Assembly (NCBI GenBank): GCA_964632365.1
Contig: CAZWDR010000012.1
Location: 1-35,255 of the forward strand
Source: ZC4RG30 sp964632365
GTDB lineage: Bacteria; Pseudomonadota; Gammaproteobacteria; Steroidobacterales; Steroidobacteraceae
Direction: 5' to 3'
Length of the DNA: 35,255 bases
Shown: positions 1 through 6,580 of the stretch, piece by piece
How the letters are laid out: every line of letters starts with the position of its first letter
Numbering within the stretch: the first letter of the stretch is position 1
Program-made: the position numbers and the translations under genes
Notes under the pieces: generated by a model
The model's database searches: none
What the model saw: only the letters and a program-made list of their open reading frames with translations
Told to the model about the DNA's origin: nothing

Positions 1-426
1 CGCGCGGATGCGCGCGTAGGTGCCGCAGCGGCACAGATTGCCGGTCATCGCCGCATCGATCTGCGCGTCGGTGGGCGTCGGGTTCTGCTGCAGCAGCGCA
101 GTCGCGCTCATGATCTGCCCCGACTGGCAGTAACCGCACTGGGGCACATTGCCGGCGACCCAGGCATCCTGCACCGCCTTGCCCACCTCACCGACGGCGA
201 CAGCCTCGATGGTGGTGATCTTCTTGCCGGCCACCGCGGACACCGGCAGCACGCAACTGCGCGTCGCGGCGCCTTCCACATGCACCGTGCAGGCGCCGCA
301 CAGCGCCATGCCGCAACCGAACTTGGTGCCGGTCAGGCCCAGCGCATCGCGCAGCACCCACAGCAACGGGGTGTCGTCGGCGACGTCGGCGGAATGCTGC
401 CGGCCGTTGATATCGAGCGTGATCAT
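1..426 (-). CDS. (2Fe-2S)-binding subunit of a molybdenum hydroxylase (partial, 3' end outside window)
   Basis: This is the small iron-sulfur subunit of a xanthine-dehydrogenase/isoquinoline-1-oxidoreductase type molybdenum hydroxylase, which passes electrons from the Mo-cofactor subunit. The 142 visible codons show both cluster sites of the family. The plant-ferredoxin-type cluster uses Cys38, Cys43, Cys46 and Cys58 (GCGMALCGAC pattern). The second cluster uses Cys97 and Cys100 (QCGYCQSGQ) and Cys132 and Cys134 (NLCRCGTY). Family members are about 150-160 residues, so only the last few codons are missing. The ATG at 426 is chosen because the family begins directly with a short beta-strand of the MITLDINGR kind. 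The gene diverges from two XdhC-type genes that start 68 bp away, which fits because XdhC matures this enzyme class. The large Mo subunit is expected beyond position 1. The substrate cannot be deduced. Confidence 0.9.
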   Translation of the reverse strand, partial: MITLDINGRQHSADVADDTPLLWVLRDALGLTGTKFGCGMALCGACTVHVEGAATRSCVLPVSAVAGKKITTIEAVAVGEVGKAVQDAWVAGNVPQCGYCQSGQIMSATALLQQNPTPTDAQIDAAMTGNLCRCGTYARIRA

Positions 427-477
427 GGAAGCTCCGCGCGGGCATGCGATGGGGGAGGCGGGGAGCCCTCATTATCC

Positions 478-483
478 TACAAT
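478..483 (+). promoter_or_regulatory. Candidate -10 element for the split xdhC genes
   Basis: TACAAT lies 10 nt before the ATG at 494, and no Shine-Dalgarno sequence is visible between them. No convincing -35 hexamer is seen. If the hexamer is used, the transcript would begin within a few bases of the start codon. It lies in the 67-bp divergent gap shared with the [2Fe-2S] subunit gene. Confidence 0.35.
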
Positions 484-493
484 CCACCAGCCC

Positions 494-829
494 ATGAACG
501 ACCTCTCCGCCATCGACGATGGTTCGCTGCTCGCCCAGGCATTGGCCTGGCGCGAGGCTGGCCTGCGCGCAGCGGTGGCAACGGTGGTGTCCACCTGGGG
601 CTCCGCGCCGCGTCCCGCCGGCAGCCTGCTGGTCTGCAATGAGCACGGCGCATTCGCCGGTTCGGTGTCGGGCGGCTGCGTCGAGGTCGCGGTGATTGAA
701 GCGGCGGCAGAAGTGATGCGCGATGGCGCGCCACGGCTGCTCGAGTTCGGCGTCACGGACGAGACCGCGTACAGCGTCGGCCTGGCCTGCGGCGGCCGCA
801 TCCGTGTGTGGGTGGAGGGGCTGGAATAG
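494..829 (+). CDS. XdhC/CoxI family protein, N-terminal-domain-only gene
   Basis: This 111-residue protein corresponds to the N-terminal XdhC_CoxI domain. XdhC proteins bind molybdenum cofactor and help insert (and sulfurate) it in xanthine-dehydrogenase-like enzymes. The conserved core is clear: a VSTWGSAPRPAGS segment near residues 33-45, followed by SGSVSGGCVE-like residues near 60 and CGGRIRVWVE at the end. In many family members this domain is fused to a C-terminal Rossmann domain. Here it ends with TAG, and the Rossmann part starts 1 nt later in another frame. The ATG at 494 is the first that gives a family-like N-terminus; the longer open frame upstream overlaps the divergent gene. It is likely co-transcribed with the next gene. 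Confidence 0.85.
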   Translation: MNDLSAIDDGSLLAQALAWREAGLRAAVATVVSTWGSAPRPAGSLLVCNEHGAFAGSVSGGCVEVAVIEAAAEVMRDGAPRLLEFGVTDETAYSVGLACGGRIRVWVEGLE

Positions 830-830
830 C

Positions 831-1526
831 ATGCGCCAGGGAATGGCCCATGCAGTGCTGGCTGCGCGCCGCGCGGGACGCGCCGTCGTATTGCTGACCC
901 CGCTCGATGGCGGCCTGCAGCGGCTGCTCGATGCGGACGGCATCGAGCTGCTCGCGCTCACCGAGCCTGAACTCGCCACCGCCGCGCGCATGGCGCTCGC
1001 GAGCGACCGGGTGCAGACCGTGGGTGCGGGTGCGGATGAAGTGATGATCACGCCGCACAGCCCGCCGCTGCGCCTGATCGTCGTCGGCGCCGTGCACATC
1101 AGCGAGGCGCTGTGCGTGATGGCGCGCGAAGCCGGCTATGCGGTGACCGTAGTCGATCCCCGCGCGGCATTCCTGCGCGCCGAACGCTTTGCGGGGGTGA
1201 CGCTGGTGAACGAATGGCCGCAGCAGGCATTCGCGGCGCTGAAGCCGGATGCGCGCACGGCCGTGGTGCTGCTGACGCATGATCCGAAGATCGACGATCC
1301 GGCGCTGCATGCGGTGCTGGCGTCCCCGGCCTTCTACATCGGCGCGCTCGGTTCGACCCGCACGCATGCCCGGCGGCTGGAGCGTCTTGCGCAGTCCGGC
1401 ATCGACGTGGCTTCACGGGAGCGCATCTTCGGACCCGCGGGCCTGTCCATCGGCGCACGCACGCCAGCAGAGATCGCGATCTCGGTGCTGGCGCAGATCA
1501 CGCAGCAGCTTCGCGGCCAACGCTGA
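831..1526 (+). CDS. XdhC family protein, C-terminal Rossmann-domain gene
   Basis: This 231-residue protein carries the XdhC Rossmann domain (about residues 80-225). Visible features are LIVVGAVHISEAL, a dinucleotide-type fold with the usual glycine pattern altered to GAVH as in this family. They also include an acidic end of beta-2 (VVDPR), a TVVLLTHDPKID-like segment and a YIGALGSTRTHARR motif. It is the missing half of the preceding gene and lies 1 nt behind it. The two products probably act together in maturing the molybdenum hydroxylase encoded divergently. Both halves look complete, with a stop and a new ATG. A natural gene split is therefore more likely than a recent frameshift, and separate XdhC halves are known in other proteobacteria. 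Confidence 0.85.
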   Translation: MRQGMAHAVLAARRAGRAVVLLTPLDGGLQRLLDADGIELLALTEPELATAARMALASDRVQTVGAGADEVMITPHSPPLRLIVVGAVHISEALCVMAREAGYAVTVVDPRAAFLRAERFAGVTLVNEWPQQAFAALKPDARTAVVLLTHDPKIDDPALHAVLASPAFYIGALGSTRTHARRLERLAQSGIDVASRERIFGPAGLSIGARTPAEIAISVLAQITQQLRGQR

Positions 1527-1583
1527 GCAGCGACAAGCGGAATCACGCCGCGGCCGTCCTGCCCGGCAAGAAAACCACCGTCC

Positions 1584-1613
1584 AATAAAAAACCGGCCGC
1601 GTCAGCGGCCGGT
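1584..1613 (-). terminator. Rho-independent terminator of the BON-domain gene
   Basis: A perfect 9-bp stem (ACCGGCCGC / GCGGCCGGT) with a GTCA loop occupies 1592-1613. It is followed, reading the minus strand, by a run of T residues (1585-1592). It sits 24 bp past the stop codon of the minus-strand BON gene. On the plus strand it has no T-tract, so it would serve xdhC poorly. Confidence 0.85.
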
Positions 1614-1637
1614 CAGCTGTCAGCTCCTGGTCAGCGC

Positions 1638-2105
1638 TCAGTTCGCCGGCGGCGTGGCATCCGCGGGCGTCGCGGCGGGTGCCGGTGCCGTGCGCGGAGC
1701 CGTCGTCGAGCGATCGGCATCGTTGGCAGATGAATCCGCCTTGATCTCGATCCTGTTGTCGACGCTCTTCACGCCGTCGGCGGATTTTGCGATGCGTTCG
1801 GCGCTGGTCTTCTCGGCCATCGTGTCGGCCGAGCCGGAGAGCGTGACGATGCCATTGCGTGCATCCACGTTCACGTCCAGACCTTCCACTTCGGACGAGC
1901 TCAGCAGGCTCGACTTGACGCGCGCCACGATGGTCGCGTCGTCCACCACTTCACCCATCGAGCGATCGCTCTGGGCACCGACCTGCGCGCTGCCGGTGGC
2001 ACGTGCCGGGGTGGCGGTGTCCGCGTCATCCGCGACGGCCGGCCCCATCGCGAGGCTGCCGATCACGGCCGAGGCCAGCGTGGCAACGATCATTCTCTGT
2101 TTCAT
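1638..2105 (-). CDS. Exported BON-domain protein (OsmY-like)
   Basis: This 155-residue protein has a Sec signal peptide of about 25 residues (basic start, hydrophobic stretch, ending near AVA-DD). One BON domain covers about residues 50-118. It includes the typical DATIVARVKSSLL opening, the GIVTLSGSAD strand and a VKSVDNRIEI end. BON domains are found in periplasmic stress proteins such as OsmY and are thought to bind membranes or phospholipids. The C-terminal tail is rich in Ala, Thr and Pro and looks disordered. An AAGGAG ribosome-binding site lies about 8 nt before the ATG at 2105. The gene stands alone with its own terminator. The exact role is unknown; osmotic or envelope stress is the best guess from the family. 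Confidence 0.85.
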   Translation of the reverse strand: MKQRMIVATLASAVIGSLAMGPAVADDADTATPARATGSAQVGAQSDRSMGEVVDDATIVARVKSSLLSSSEVEGLDVNVDARNGIVTLSGSADTMAEKTSAERIAKSADGVKSVDNRIEIKADSSANDADRSTTAPRTAPAPAATPADATPPAN

Positions 2106-2239
2106 GGGGTGCTCCTTGTCTGTTCCGAATCAATGGCTACAGGTTGGACCGCCCGGCCCCGCATCGGCAGGGGCGCAGCCTGGAGATGGGGGTAGGACTT
2201 GTCCGGGCACTGTCGCGGGCGCCAGACATCGCGCGGCCA

Positions 2240-2659
2240 TCAATCGACCGGAAGGACGTGCACCGGCGCCCGTCGCCGTTCCTCGGCCTCGCAGTCGAAC
2301 GCGGCGGCGAGCCGGTGACAGGCCAATTCCTCGATGCGAAGCCGTGCGGCGGCCGGTGCGTCGCGGTGCTGGATCGCATCGGCCTGTGAGCGCGCATGCT
2401 GGGCGGCGAGCCGCAGCGATGCGCAGATGAGCCGCAGCTCCCAGAGGTGCAGGGAACCGGGGCCGGGCAGCCTGGGCTCAAAGGTGCGCAATGCGCCGAC
2501 GTTCCTGCCGCCGCACTGGCTGCAGCGGGCGCGCCGCCGCACCGCGGCGGTCGGCTCCGTTCCGGCACAGGGGCGCGTGGTCATGTGGCCGCACTGGCGG
2601 CACCAGAGCAGGATGACGTAGCCGGAAAAGGGGTCGTGATCGCGCATCGGGACGGGCAT
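2240..2659 (-). CDS. Small zinc-ribbon protein, SOS-box controlled (function unknown)
   Basis: I do not recognise a named family. The 139-residue frame has two Cys pairs, CRQC near residue 21 and CSQC near residue 47, which together can form a zinc ribbon. After them comes a mostly helical, Arg/Ala/Leu/His-rich tail. Start candidates are ATG 2659 and ATG 2647; neither has a good Shine-Dalgarno. An upstream extension to 2803 would run through the LexA site and is unlikely. A near-perfect LexA operator at 2666-2681 ends 7 bp before ATG 2659, so the gene is probably induced by DNA damage. Coding status is supported by the Cys pattern and the operator, not by homology. The C-terminal half is less protein-like and could be partly non-coding. 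Confidence 0.55.
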   Translation of the reverse strand: MPVPMRDHDPFSGYVILLWCRQCGHMTTRPCAGTEPTAAVRRRARCSQCGGRNVGALRTFEPRLPGPGSLHLWELRLICASLRLAAQHARSQADAIQHRDAPAAARLRIEELACHRLAAAFDCEAEERRRAPVHVLPVD

Positions 2660-2665
2660 CGTAGA

Positions 2666-2681
2666 CTGTATGGATATACAG
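2666..2681 (-). promoter_or_regulatory. LexA (SOS) box
   Basis: The sequence is CTGT-N8-ACAG with an AT-rich centre (ATGGATAT on the plus strand), embedded in a near-palindrome ACTGTATGGATATACAGT at 2665-2682. This matches the gammaproteobacterial LexA operator consensus CTGTATATATATACAG at all invariant positions. It overlaps a possible -10 (TACAGT on the minus strand) whose start point would fall near the ATG at 2659. The nearest plus-strand gene, pcnB, is over 400 bp away beyond a minus-strand tRNA. The target is therefore the minus-strand zinc-ribbon gene. Confidence 0.8.
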
Positions 2682-2938
2682 TTCACGGCGGGCGCGACGG
2701 TCGCCACGATGAGTCGTCCGCGAGCAGGCCTGCCGCCTTTCAGCGGGGGGCACACTCGCCCTTGCGCGCGTGGCGGCCGGATGTGCCGGACGATTGCGCC
2801 CATTCCAGCGCTGTTTTGGCTCAGATCGTCCGGCGCCCGTCGGCGCGGCGCGCCGGCGCCGCGCGCGGGGAAATGCGCAGTGACGAGGATCGCGCACGCG
2901 GATCACCCGCCGGCGCGGATCAGGAAAACTGCAAGAGG
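2682..2938. other. Intergenic stretch between SOS box and tRNA-Glu, no gene seen
   Basis: I find no convincing coding frame, hairpin terminator or repeat in these 257 bases. Open frames crossing it on either strand have no family-like sequence. It must hold the end of the tRNA-Glu transcript and the upstream part of the SOS-controlled promoter. Confidence 0.5.
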
Positions 2939-3014
2939 TGGCGCTCCCTACCGGATTCGAACCGGTGTACTAGCCTTGAGAGGGCTATGTCCTGGGCCTC
3001 TAGACGAAGGGAGC
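2939..3014 (-). tRNA. tRNA-Glu (anticodon CTC)
   Basis: A complete 76-nt cloverleaf reads on the minus strand. The acceptor stem GCTCCCT pairs with AGGGAGC. The D arm region GTCTAGAGGCCCAGGAC is the one typical of bacterial tRNA-Glu. The anticodon arm TAGCC-CTCTCAA-GGCTA places CTC at positions 34-36, decoding GAG. The T arm is ACCGG-TTCGAAT-CCGGT, followed by discriminator G and an encoded CCA. The CTC isoacceptor is in addition to the usual TTC one and suits a GC-rich genome that favours GAG codons. Confidence 0.95.
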
Positions 3015-3059
3015 GTAGGTGCCGGCGGCAGTTTGCCGTGGCGGGCGGGCAAGGCGCGG

Positions 3060-3065
3060 TATTAT
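3060..3065 (+). promoter_or_regulatory. Candidate -10 element for pcnB
   Basis: TATTAT is followed by a GGCGGCCTG stretch, about 50 nt before the proposed pcnB start. No -35 at 16-18 bp spacing is obvious; TTGCCG at 3033-3038 is 21 bp away. It lies just upstream of the divergent tRNA-Glu gene. Confidence 0.35.
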
Positions 3066-3116
3066 AGGCGGCCTGTCCCCACTCACAAGTCCTTCATTGG
3101 TCCGGAAAAGCGCCCT

Positions 3117-4583
3117 TTGATTTCAGATCCCGACGCCAGCCCCCAACCGGCAGGCTCTCTGCGTGTGATTCCCCGCGCCGAGCATCCCATCTCGCGCAAG
3201 CACATTTCCCAGAACGCCCTCCGGGTGCTCTATCGACTGCGTGAAAGCGGCCACCAGGCCTTCCTGGTCGGCGGCTGCCTGCGCGACCTGATGCTGGGCG
3301 TGGTCCCCAAGGACTTCGACGTCGCCACCAGCGCCCGTCCGGAGGAGGTCAAGCGCTGCTTCCGCAACTGCCGCCTGATCGGCCGGCGCTTCCGCCTGGC
3401 GCATGTGTTCTTCGGGCACGAGATCATCGAGGTGGCCACCTTCCGCGCGGCCAGCGCGCCGCTGCCCGGCGAGGAAACCGAGGACGACCCGGACATCCTG
3501 CTCGAGGTGGGCGCCAGCGAGGACAACCCGGAGTCCGAGGCCGAGGAAGACCTCGCGCGCGAGCGCGATGCCGAGGCGGATCCGGGCGACCGGCTGCTCG
3601 ATGACGGCGGCCGCATCCTGCGGGACAACACCTACGGGTCGATCGAAGAAGACGTGTGGCGGCGCGACTTCGCCTGCAACGCGCTCTACTACAACATCGA
3701 GGACTTCTCGCTGTGGGATTACACCGGCGCGGTGCAGGACATCCAGTCCCGCCGGCTGCGACTCATCGGCGATCCGTCGCAGCGTTACCGCGAGGATCCG
3801 GTACGCATGCTGCGCGCGGCGCGCTTCGAGGCCAAGCTGGGTTTCACGCTCGATCCGGAGACTGAAGCCCCGGTGGCAGAGCTGCGCCATCTGCTGATGG
3901 AAGTGCCCGCCGCGCGCCTGTTCGACGAGACGCTGAAGCTGTTCCTGACCGGGCATGGCGTGCGCTCGCTCGAGGTGCTGCGCCGGCGCGGGCTGCTCGC
4001 AGTGCTTTATCCGGCGGTGGAGCAGTGCCTGGTGAAGAACCCGGGCGGGCCGGTGGAGCAGCTGCTGCTGGCAGGTCTTGCCAACACCGACGAGCGCGTG
4101 CTGGCCGGCAAGTCGGTGACGCCAACCTTCCTGTTCACGCTGCTGCTCTATGGCCCGATCGCGGCCTGGATCGAGCAGCAGCCGCCGGAGAAATGGGGCG
4201 ATGTCGGGACCATCCTCGACGCCTGCGACCTGACGCTGCGCGAGGCGCAGCGTCAGGTGACGATCCCGAAGCGCTTCTCGCTGGGCGTGCGCGACATGTT
4301 CGCGCTGCAGCCGCAGCTGGAGCGTCCGCGCAGCCGCCGCGTGCTGCGCCTGATCGAGCAGCCGCGTTTCCGCGCCGCGTACGACCTGCTGCTGCTGCGC
4401 GCCAGGGTCGGCATGGCGCCGCAGGAGCTCGCCGACTGGTGGTCCGCCTTGCAGGCCACCGATGCGGAGGGCCGCATGGAGATGGCGCTGGCGCTGGAAG
4501 CCTCACGCGGTCATCGCGGCGGGGGTGGTGAAGGCGAGGGTGGGCGTCCGGGTCGCGGGCGCCGGCGCCGACGGCGCAGCTGA
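3117..4583 (+). CDS. pcnB: Poly(A) polymerase I
   Basis: This 488-residue enzyme adds poly(A) tails to RNA 3' ends, marking transcripts for decay. It belongs to the class II nucleotidyltransferase family. The catalytic head shows FLVGGCLRDLMLG, then the PKDFDVAT metal-binding motif (two Asp). It continues with FRNCRLIGRRFRLAHVFF, GSIEEDVWRRDFACNALYY and the YREDPVRMLRAARF stretch typical of PcnB rather than CCA-adding enzyme. Between the head strands (about residues 115-160) there is an Asp/Glu-rich insertion of some 35 residues. The C-terminus ends in a Gly/Arg-rich basic tail (RRRRRR). There is no ATG at a suitable place. TTG 3117 has GGAAAAG 8 nt upstream and is immediately followed by ATT; GTG 3165 is the next option. 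Escherichia coli pcnB is known to start at AUU. It overlaps no gene and runs into folK. Confidence 0.93.
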   Translation: MISDPDASPQPAGSLRVIPRAEHPISRKHISQNALRVLYRLRESGHQAFLVGGCLRDLMLGVVPKDFDVATSARPEEVKRCFRNCRLIGRRFRLAHVFFGHEIIEVATFRAASAPLPGEETEDDPDILLEVGASEDNPESEAEEDLARERDAEADPGDRLLDDGGRILRDNTYGSIEEDVWRRDFACNALYYNIEDFSLWDYTGAVQDIQSRRLRLIGDPSQRYREDPVRMLRAARFEAKLGFTLDPETEAPVAELRHLLMEVPAARLFDETLKLFLTGHGVRSLEVLRRRGLLAVLYPAVEQCLVKNPGGPVEQLLLAGLANTDERVLAGKSVTPTFLFTLLLYGPIAAWIEQQPPEKWGDVGTILDACDLTLREAQRQVTIPKRFSLGVRDMFALQPQLERPRSRRVLRLIEQPRFRAAYDLLLLRARVGMAPQELADWWSALQATDAEGRMEMALALEASRGHRGGGGEGEGGRPGRGRRRRRRS

Positions 4584-4586
4584 GCC

Positions 4587-5093
4587 ATGCACGCGGGGAG
4601 GAGCCTGTGGGTGCCGGCCTATGTCGGTGTCGGCAGCAACATGGGCGATCCGGCGGCGCGTGTGCGCACCGCGTTCGAGGCCCTGCGCGCACTGCCTGAC
4701 ACCCGGCTGATCGCCACGTCCCGCCTGTATCGCACCGCGCCGTTCGGTCCGGTCCAGCAAGGTGATTTCATCAATGCCGTGGCCGGGTTGCTCACGCACC
4801 TCGAGCCGGCCGACCTGTTGCGGCGGCTGCGCGACATCGAGACCGCAGCTGGCCGCGTGCGCGAGCAGCGCTGGGGGCCGCGCACGCTCGACCTGGACCT
4901 GCTGGTCTTCGGTGATCAGTGCATCGACATGCCGGAGCTGACTGTGCCGCACCCGGGCATCCGCGAACGCGTGTTCGTGCTGGCACCGCTGCACGACCTG
5001 GCACCGACGCTGGACATCCCCGGCATCGGCCGCGTGGAGGAACTGCGACGCGCCGTGGATGACGCCGGCATCCTCGAAGTGCTCGCGGCATGA
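4587..5093 (+). CDS. folK: 2-amino-4-hydroxy-6-hydroxymethyldihydropteridine pyrophosphokinase (HPPK)
   Basis: This 168-residue enzyme transfers pyrophosphate from ATP to the pterin alcohol in folate biosynthesis (cytoplasm). It has the family start VGVGSNMGD, the RLYRTAPFGPVQQGDFINAV segment that binds pterin, and the signature RWGPRTLDLDLLVFGD. The latter contains the Asp pair that binds magnesium. It ends with the VPHPGIRERVFVLAPL motif. Length is normal (E. coli 159). It starts 3 nt after pcnB and its stop overlaps the next ATG by 4 nt, so translation is coupled. The ATG at 4587 leaves about 10 residues before the first strand. Confidence 0.95.
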   Translation: MHAGRSLWVPAYVGVGSNMGDPAARVRTAFEALRALPDTRLIATSRLYRTAPFGPVQQGDFINAVAGLLTHLEPADLLRRLRDIETAAGRVREQRWGPRTLDLDLLVFGDQCIDMPELTVPHPGIRERVFVLAPLHDLAPTLDIPGIGRVEELRRAVDDAGILEVLAA

Positions 5094-5746
5094 CGATCGC
5101 GATTCCGCATCGCTACATCGTCATCGAGGGCGCGATCGGGGTCGGCAAGACGAGTCTGGCCCGCCGGCTCGCCGCATCGCTGAACGCGCAGCTGGTGCTC
5201 GAGCAGGCGGACGAGAATCCCTTCCTCGAACGCTATTACCGCAACCCGGCAGTCGGCGCATTGCCCGCGCAGCTTCATTTCCTGTTCCAGCGCGCGCAGC
5301 AGCAGGCCTCGCTGGTGCAGCAGGACCTGTTCGGCAGCGTGCGCGTGGCCGATTATTTGCTGGCCAAGGACGAGCTGTTCGCGCGCATGACGCTGGATGA
5401 GCAGGAATATGGCCTGTACCGCCAGGTGCACGACCGGCTGGCGATCGATGCGCCGCAGCCGGATCTGGTGGTGTACCTGCAGGCCCCGGTGGATGTGCTG
5501 CTGGACCGCATCGCGCGGCGCGGCATTGCGCACGAAAGCCTGATCGACGCGGCTTATCTCACGCGGCTCAACGAGACCTACGCGCGCTTCTTCCACGCCT
5601 ATGCCAGCAGCCCGTTGCTGATCGTCAATGCGGCCAGTATCGACCTGGTCGGCAACGACGCGGACTACGAGGAACTGCTGGGGCAGATCGCCCGCACCGT
5701 GCGGGGCCGTCTCTACTACAATCCCCTGCGCCACAAGGGGTTGTGA
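5090..5746 (+). CDS. Deoxynucleoside kinase family protein
   Basis: This 218-residue P-loop kinase is of the deoxyadenosine/deoxyguanosine kinase type, which phosphorylates deoxynucleosides for salvage. The Walker A motif is EGAIGVGKTS (residues 13-22). NPFLERYY at about 44-51 and FLFQRAQQQ follow, then a RVADYLLAKDELFA segment in place of the usual ERS region. The lid RIARRGIAHES is near residue 140. It overlaps folK by 4 nt (ATGA) and is 3 nt from panB, so it sits inside a folate/pantothenate operon. This linkage is seen in other gammaproteobacteria. Substrate preference cannot be read from the sequence. Confidence 0.88.
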   Translation: MTIAIPHRYIVIEGAIGVGKTSLARRLAASLNAQLVLEQADENPFLERYYRNPAVGALPAQLHFLFQRAQQQASLVQQDLFGSVRVADYLLAKDELFARMTLDEQEYGLYRQVHDRLAIDAPQPDLVVYLQAPVDVLLDRIARRGIAHESLIDAAYLTRLNETYARFFHAYASSPLLIVNAASIDLVGNDADYEELLGQIARTVRGRLYYNPLRHKGL

Positions 5747-5749
5747 ATC

Positions 5750-6580
5750 ATGTATACCCAGCTGCAGTTGCGTGATGCGGCCCGCCCGCCGGTGAATCTC
5801 TCGACGCTCAATCGCATGCGCGAGGAGGGCGAGCCGATCGCGGCGCTGACCTGCTATGACGCGAGCTTCGCGGTGCTCGTCGACCAGGCCGACGTCGACC
5901 TGGTGCTGGTGGGCGATTCGCTCGGCATGGTGATCCAGGGACACGACACCACGGTGCCGGTCACCGTCGACGACATGGTCTACCACACGCGCGCAGTGGC
6001 GCGCGGCACCTACCGTCCGTTCCTCGTGGCCGACCTGCCGTTCATGAGCTATTCCTCCCCCGATGTCGCGCTGGCCAACTCGGTGCGCCTGATGCAGGAG
6101 GGCGGCGCGCGCATGGTGAAGCTGGAAAGCGGCGCGGAACAGCTGCGCATCGTCGAGGTGCTGGCTGGCCACGACATCGCCGTGTGCGCGCACCTGGGCC
6201 TGAAGCCGCAATCGGTGCACAAGACCGGCGGCTTTCGCGTGCAGGGGCGCCAGCGCGAGGCGGCCGAACGCATCGTGCAGGACGCACGCGACCTGGAGTC
6301 CGCCGGCGCCGACATCGTGCTGCTCGAATGCGTGCCGAATGAAGTGGGCCGCGCGGTGACCGAGGCGCTGCATGTGCCGGTGATCGGCATCGGCGCAGGA
6401 CCCGAGGTGAGCGGCCAGATCCAGGTCATCTACGACATCCTCGACATCACATCCGGGCGCAAGCCGCGCTTCGTGCGCAATTTCATGCAGGGTCTGGACT
6501 CGCCCGGCGAGGCGCTGCGCGCCTATGTGCGCGCGGTGAAAGAGCGCGGCTATCCCGGCGCCGAGCACTGCTTCAGCTGA
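5750..6580 (+). CDS. panB: 3-methyl-2-oxobutanoate hydroxymethyltransferase
   Basis: PanB makes ketopantoate from 2-oxoisovalerate and methylenetetrahydrofolate, the first step toward pantothenate and coenzyme A. The 276 residues show the TIM-barrel family motifs: ALTCYDASFA, LVLVGDSLGMVIQGHDTT (magnesium-binding Asp), FMSYSSPDVALAN, VKLESGAE and VCAHLGLKPQSVHKTGGF. Near the C-terminus is VIGIGAGPEVSGQIQV. The start is ATG 5750, 3 nt behind the kinase gene. The stop TGA shares its A with the panC start (TGATG). It depends on folate, which fits the linked folK. Confidence 0.97.
   Translation: MYTQLQLRDAARPPVNLSTLNRMREEGEPIAALTCYDASFAVLVDQADVDLVLVGDSLGMVIQGHDTTVPVTVDDMVYHTRAVARGTYRPFLVADLPFMSYSSPDVALANSVRLMQEGGARMVKLESGAEQLRIVEVLAGHDIAVCAHLGLKPQSVHKTGGFRVQGRQREAAERIVQDARDLESAGADIVLLECVPNEVGRAVTEALHVPVIGIGAGPEVSGQIQVIYDILDITSGRKPRFVRNFMQGLDSPGEALRAYVRAVKERGYPGAEHCFS

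Noticed and set aside
188..1099. Minus-strand open frame covering the divergent xdhC region
   Set aside because: It is in a different frame from the true [2Fe-2S] subunit gene and antisense to both XdhC genes.
2670..3116. N-terminal extension of pcnB from ATG 2670
   Set aside because: It would pass through the SOS box and the tRNA-Glu gene and adds sequence unlike any poly(A) polymerase.
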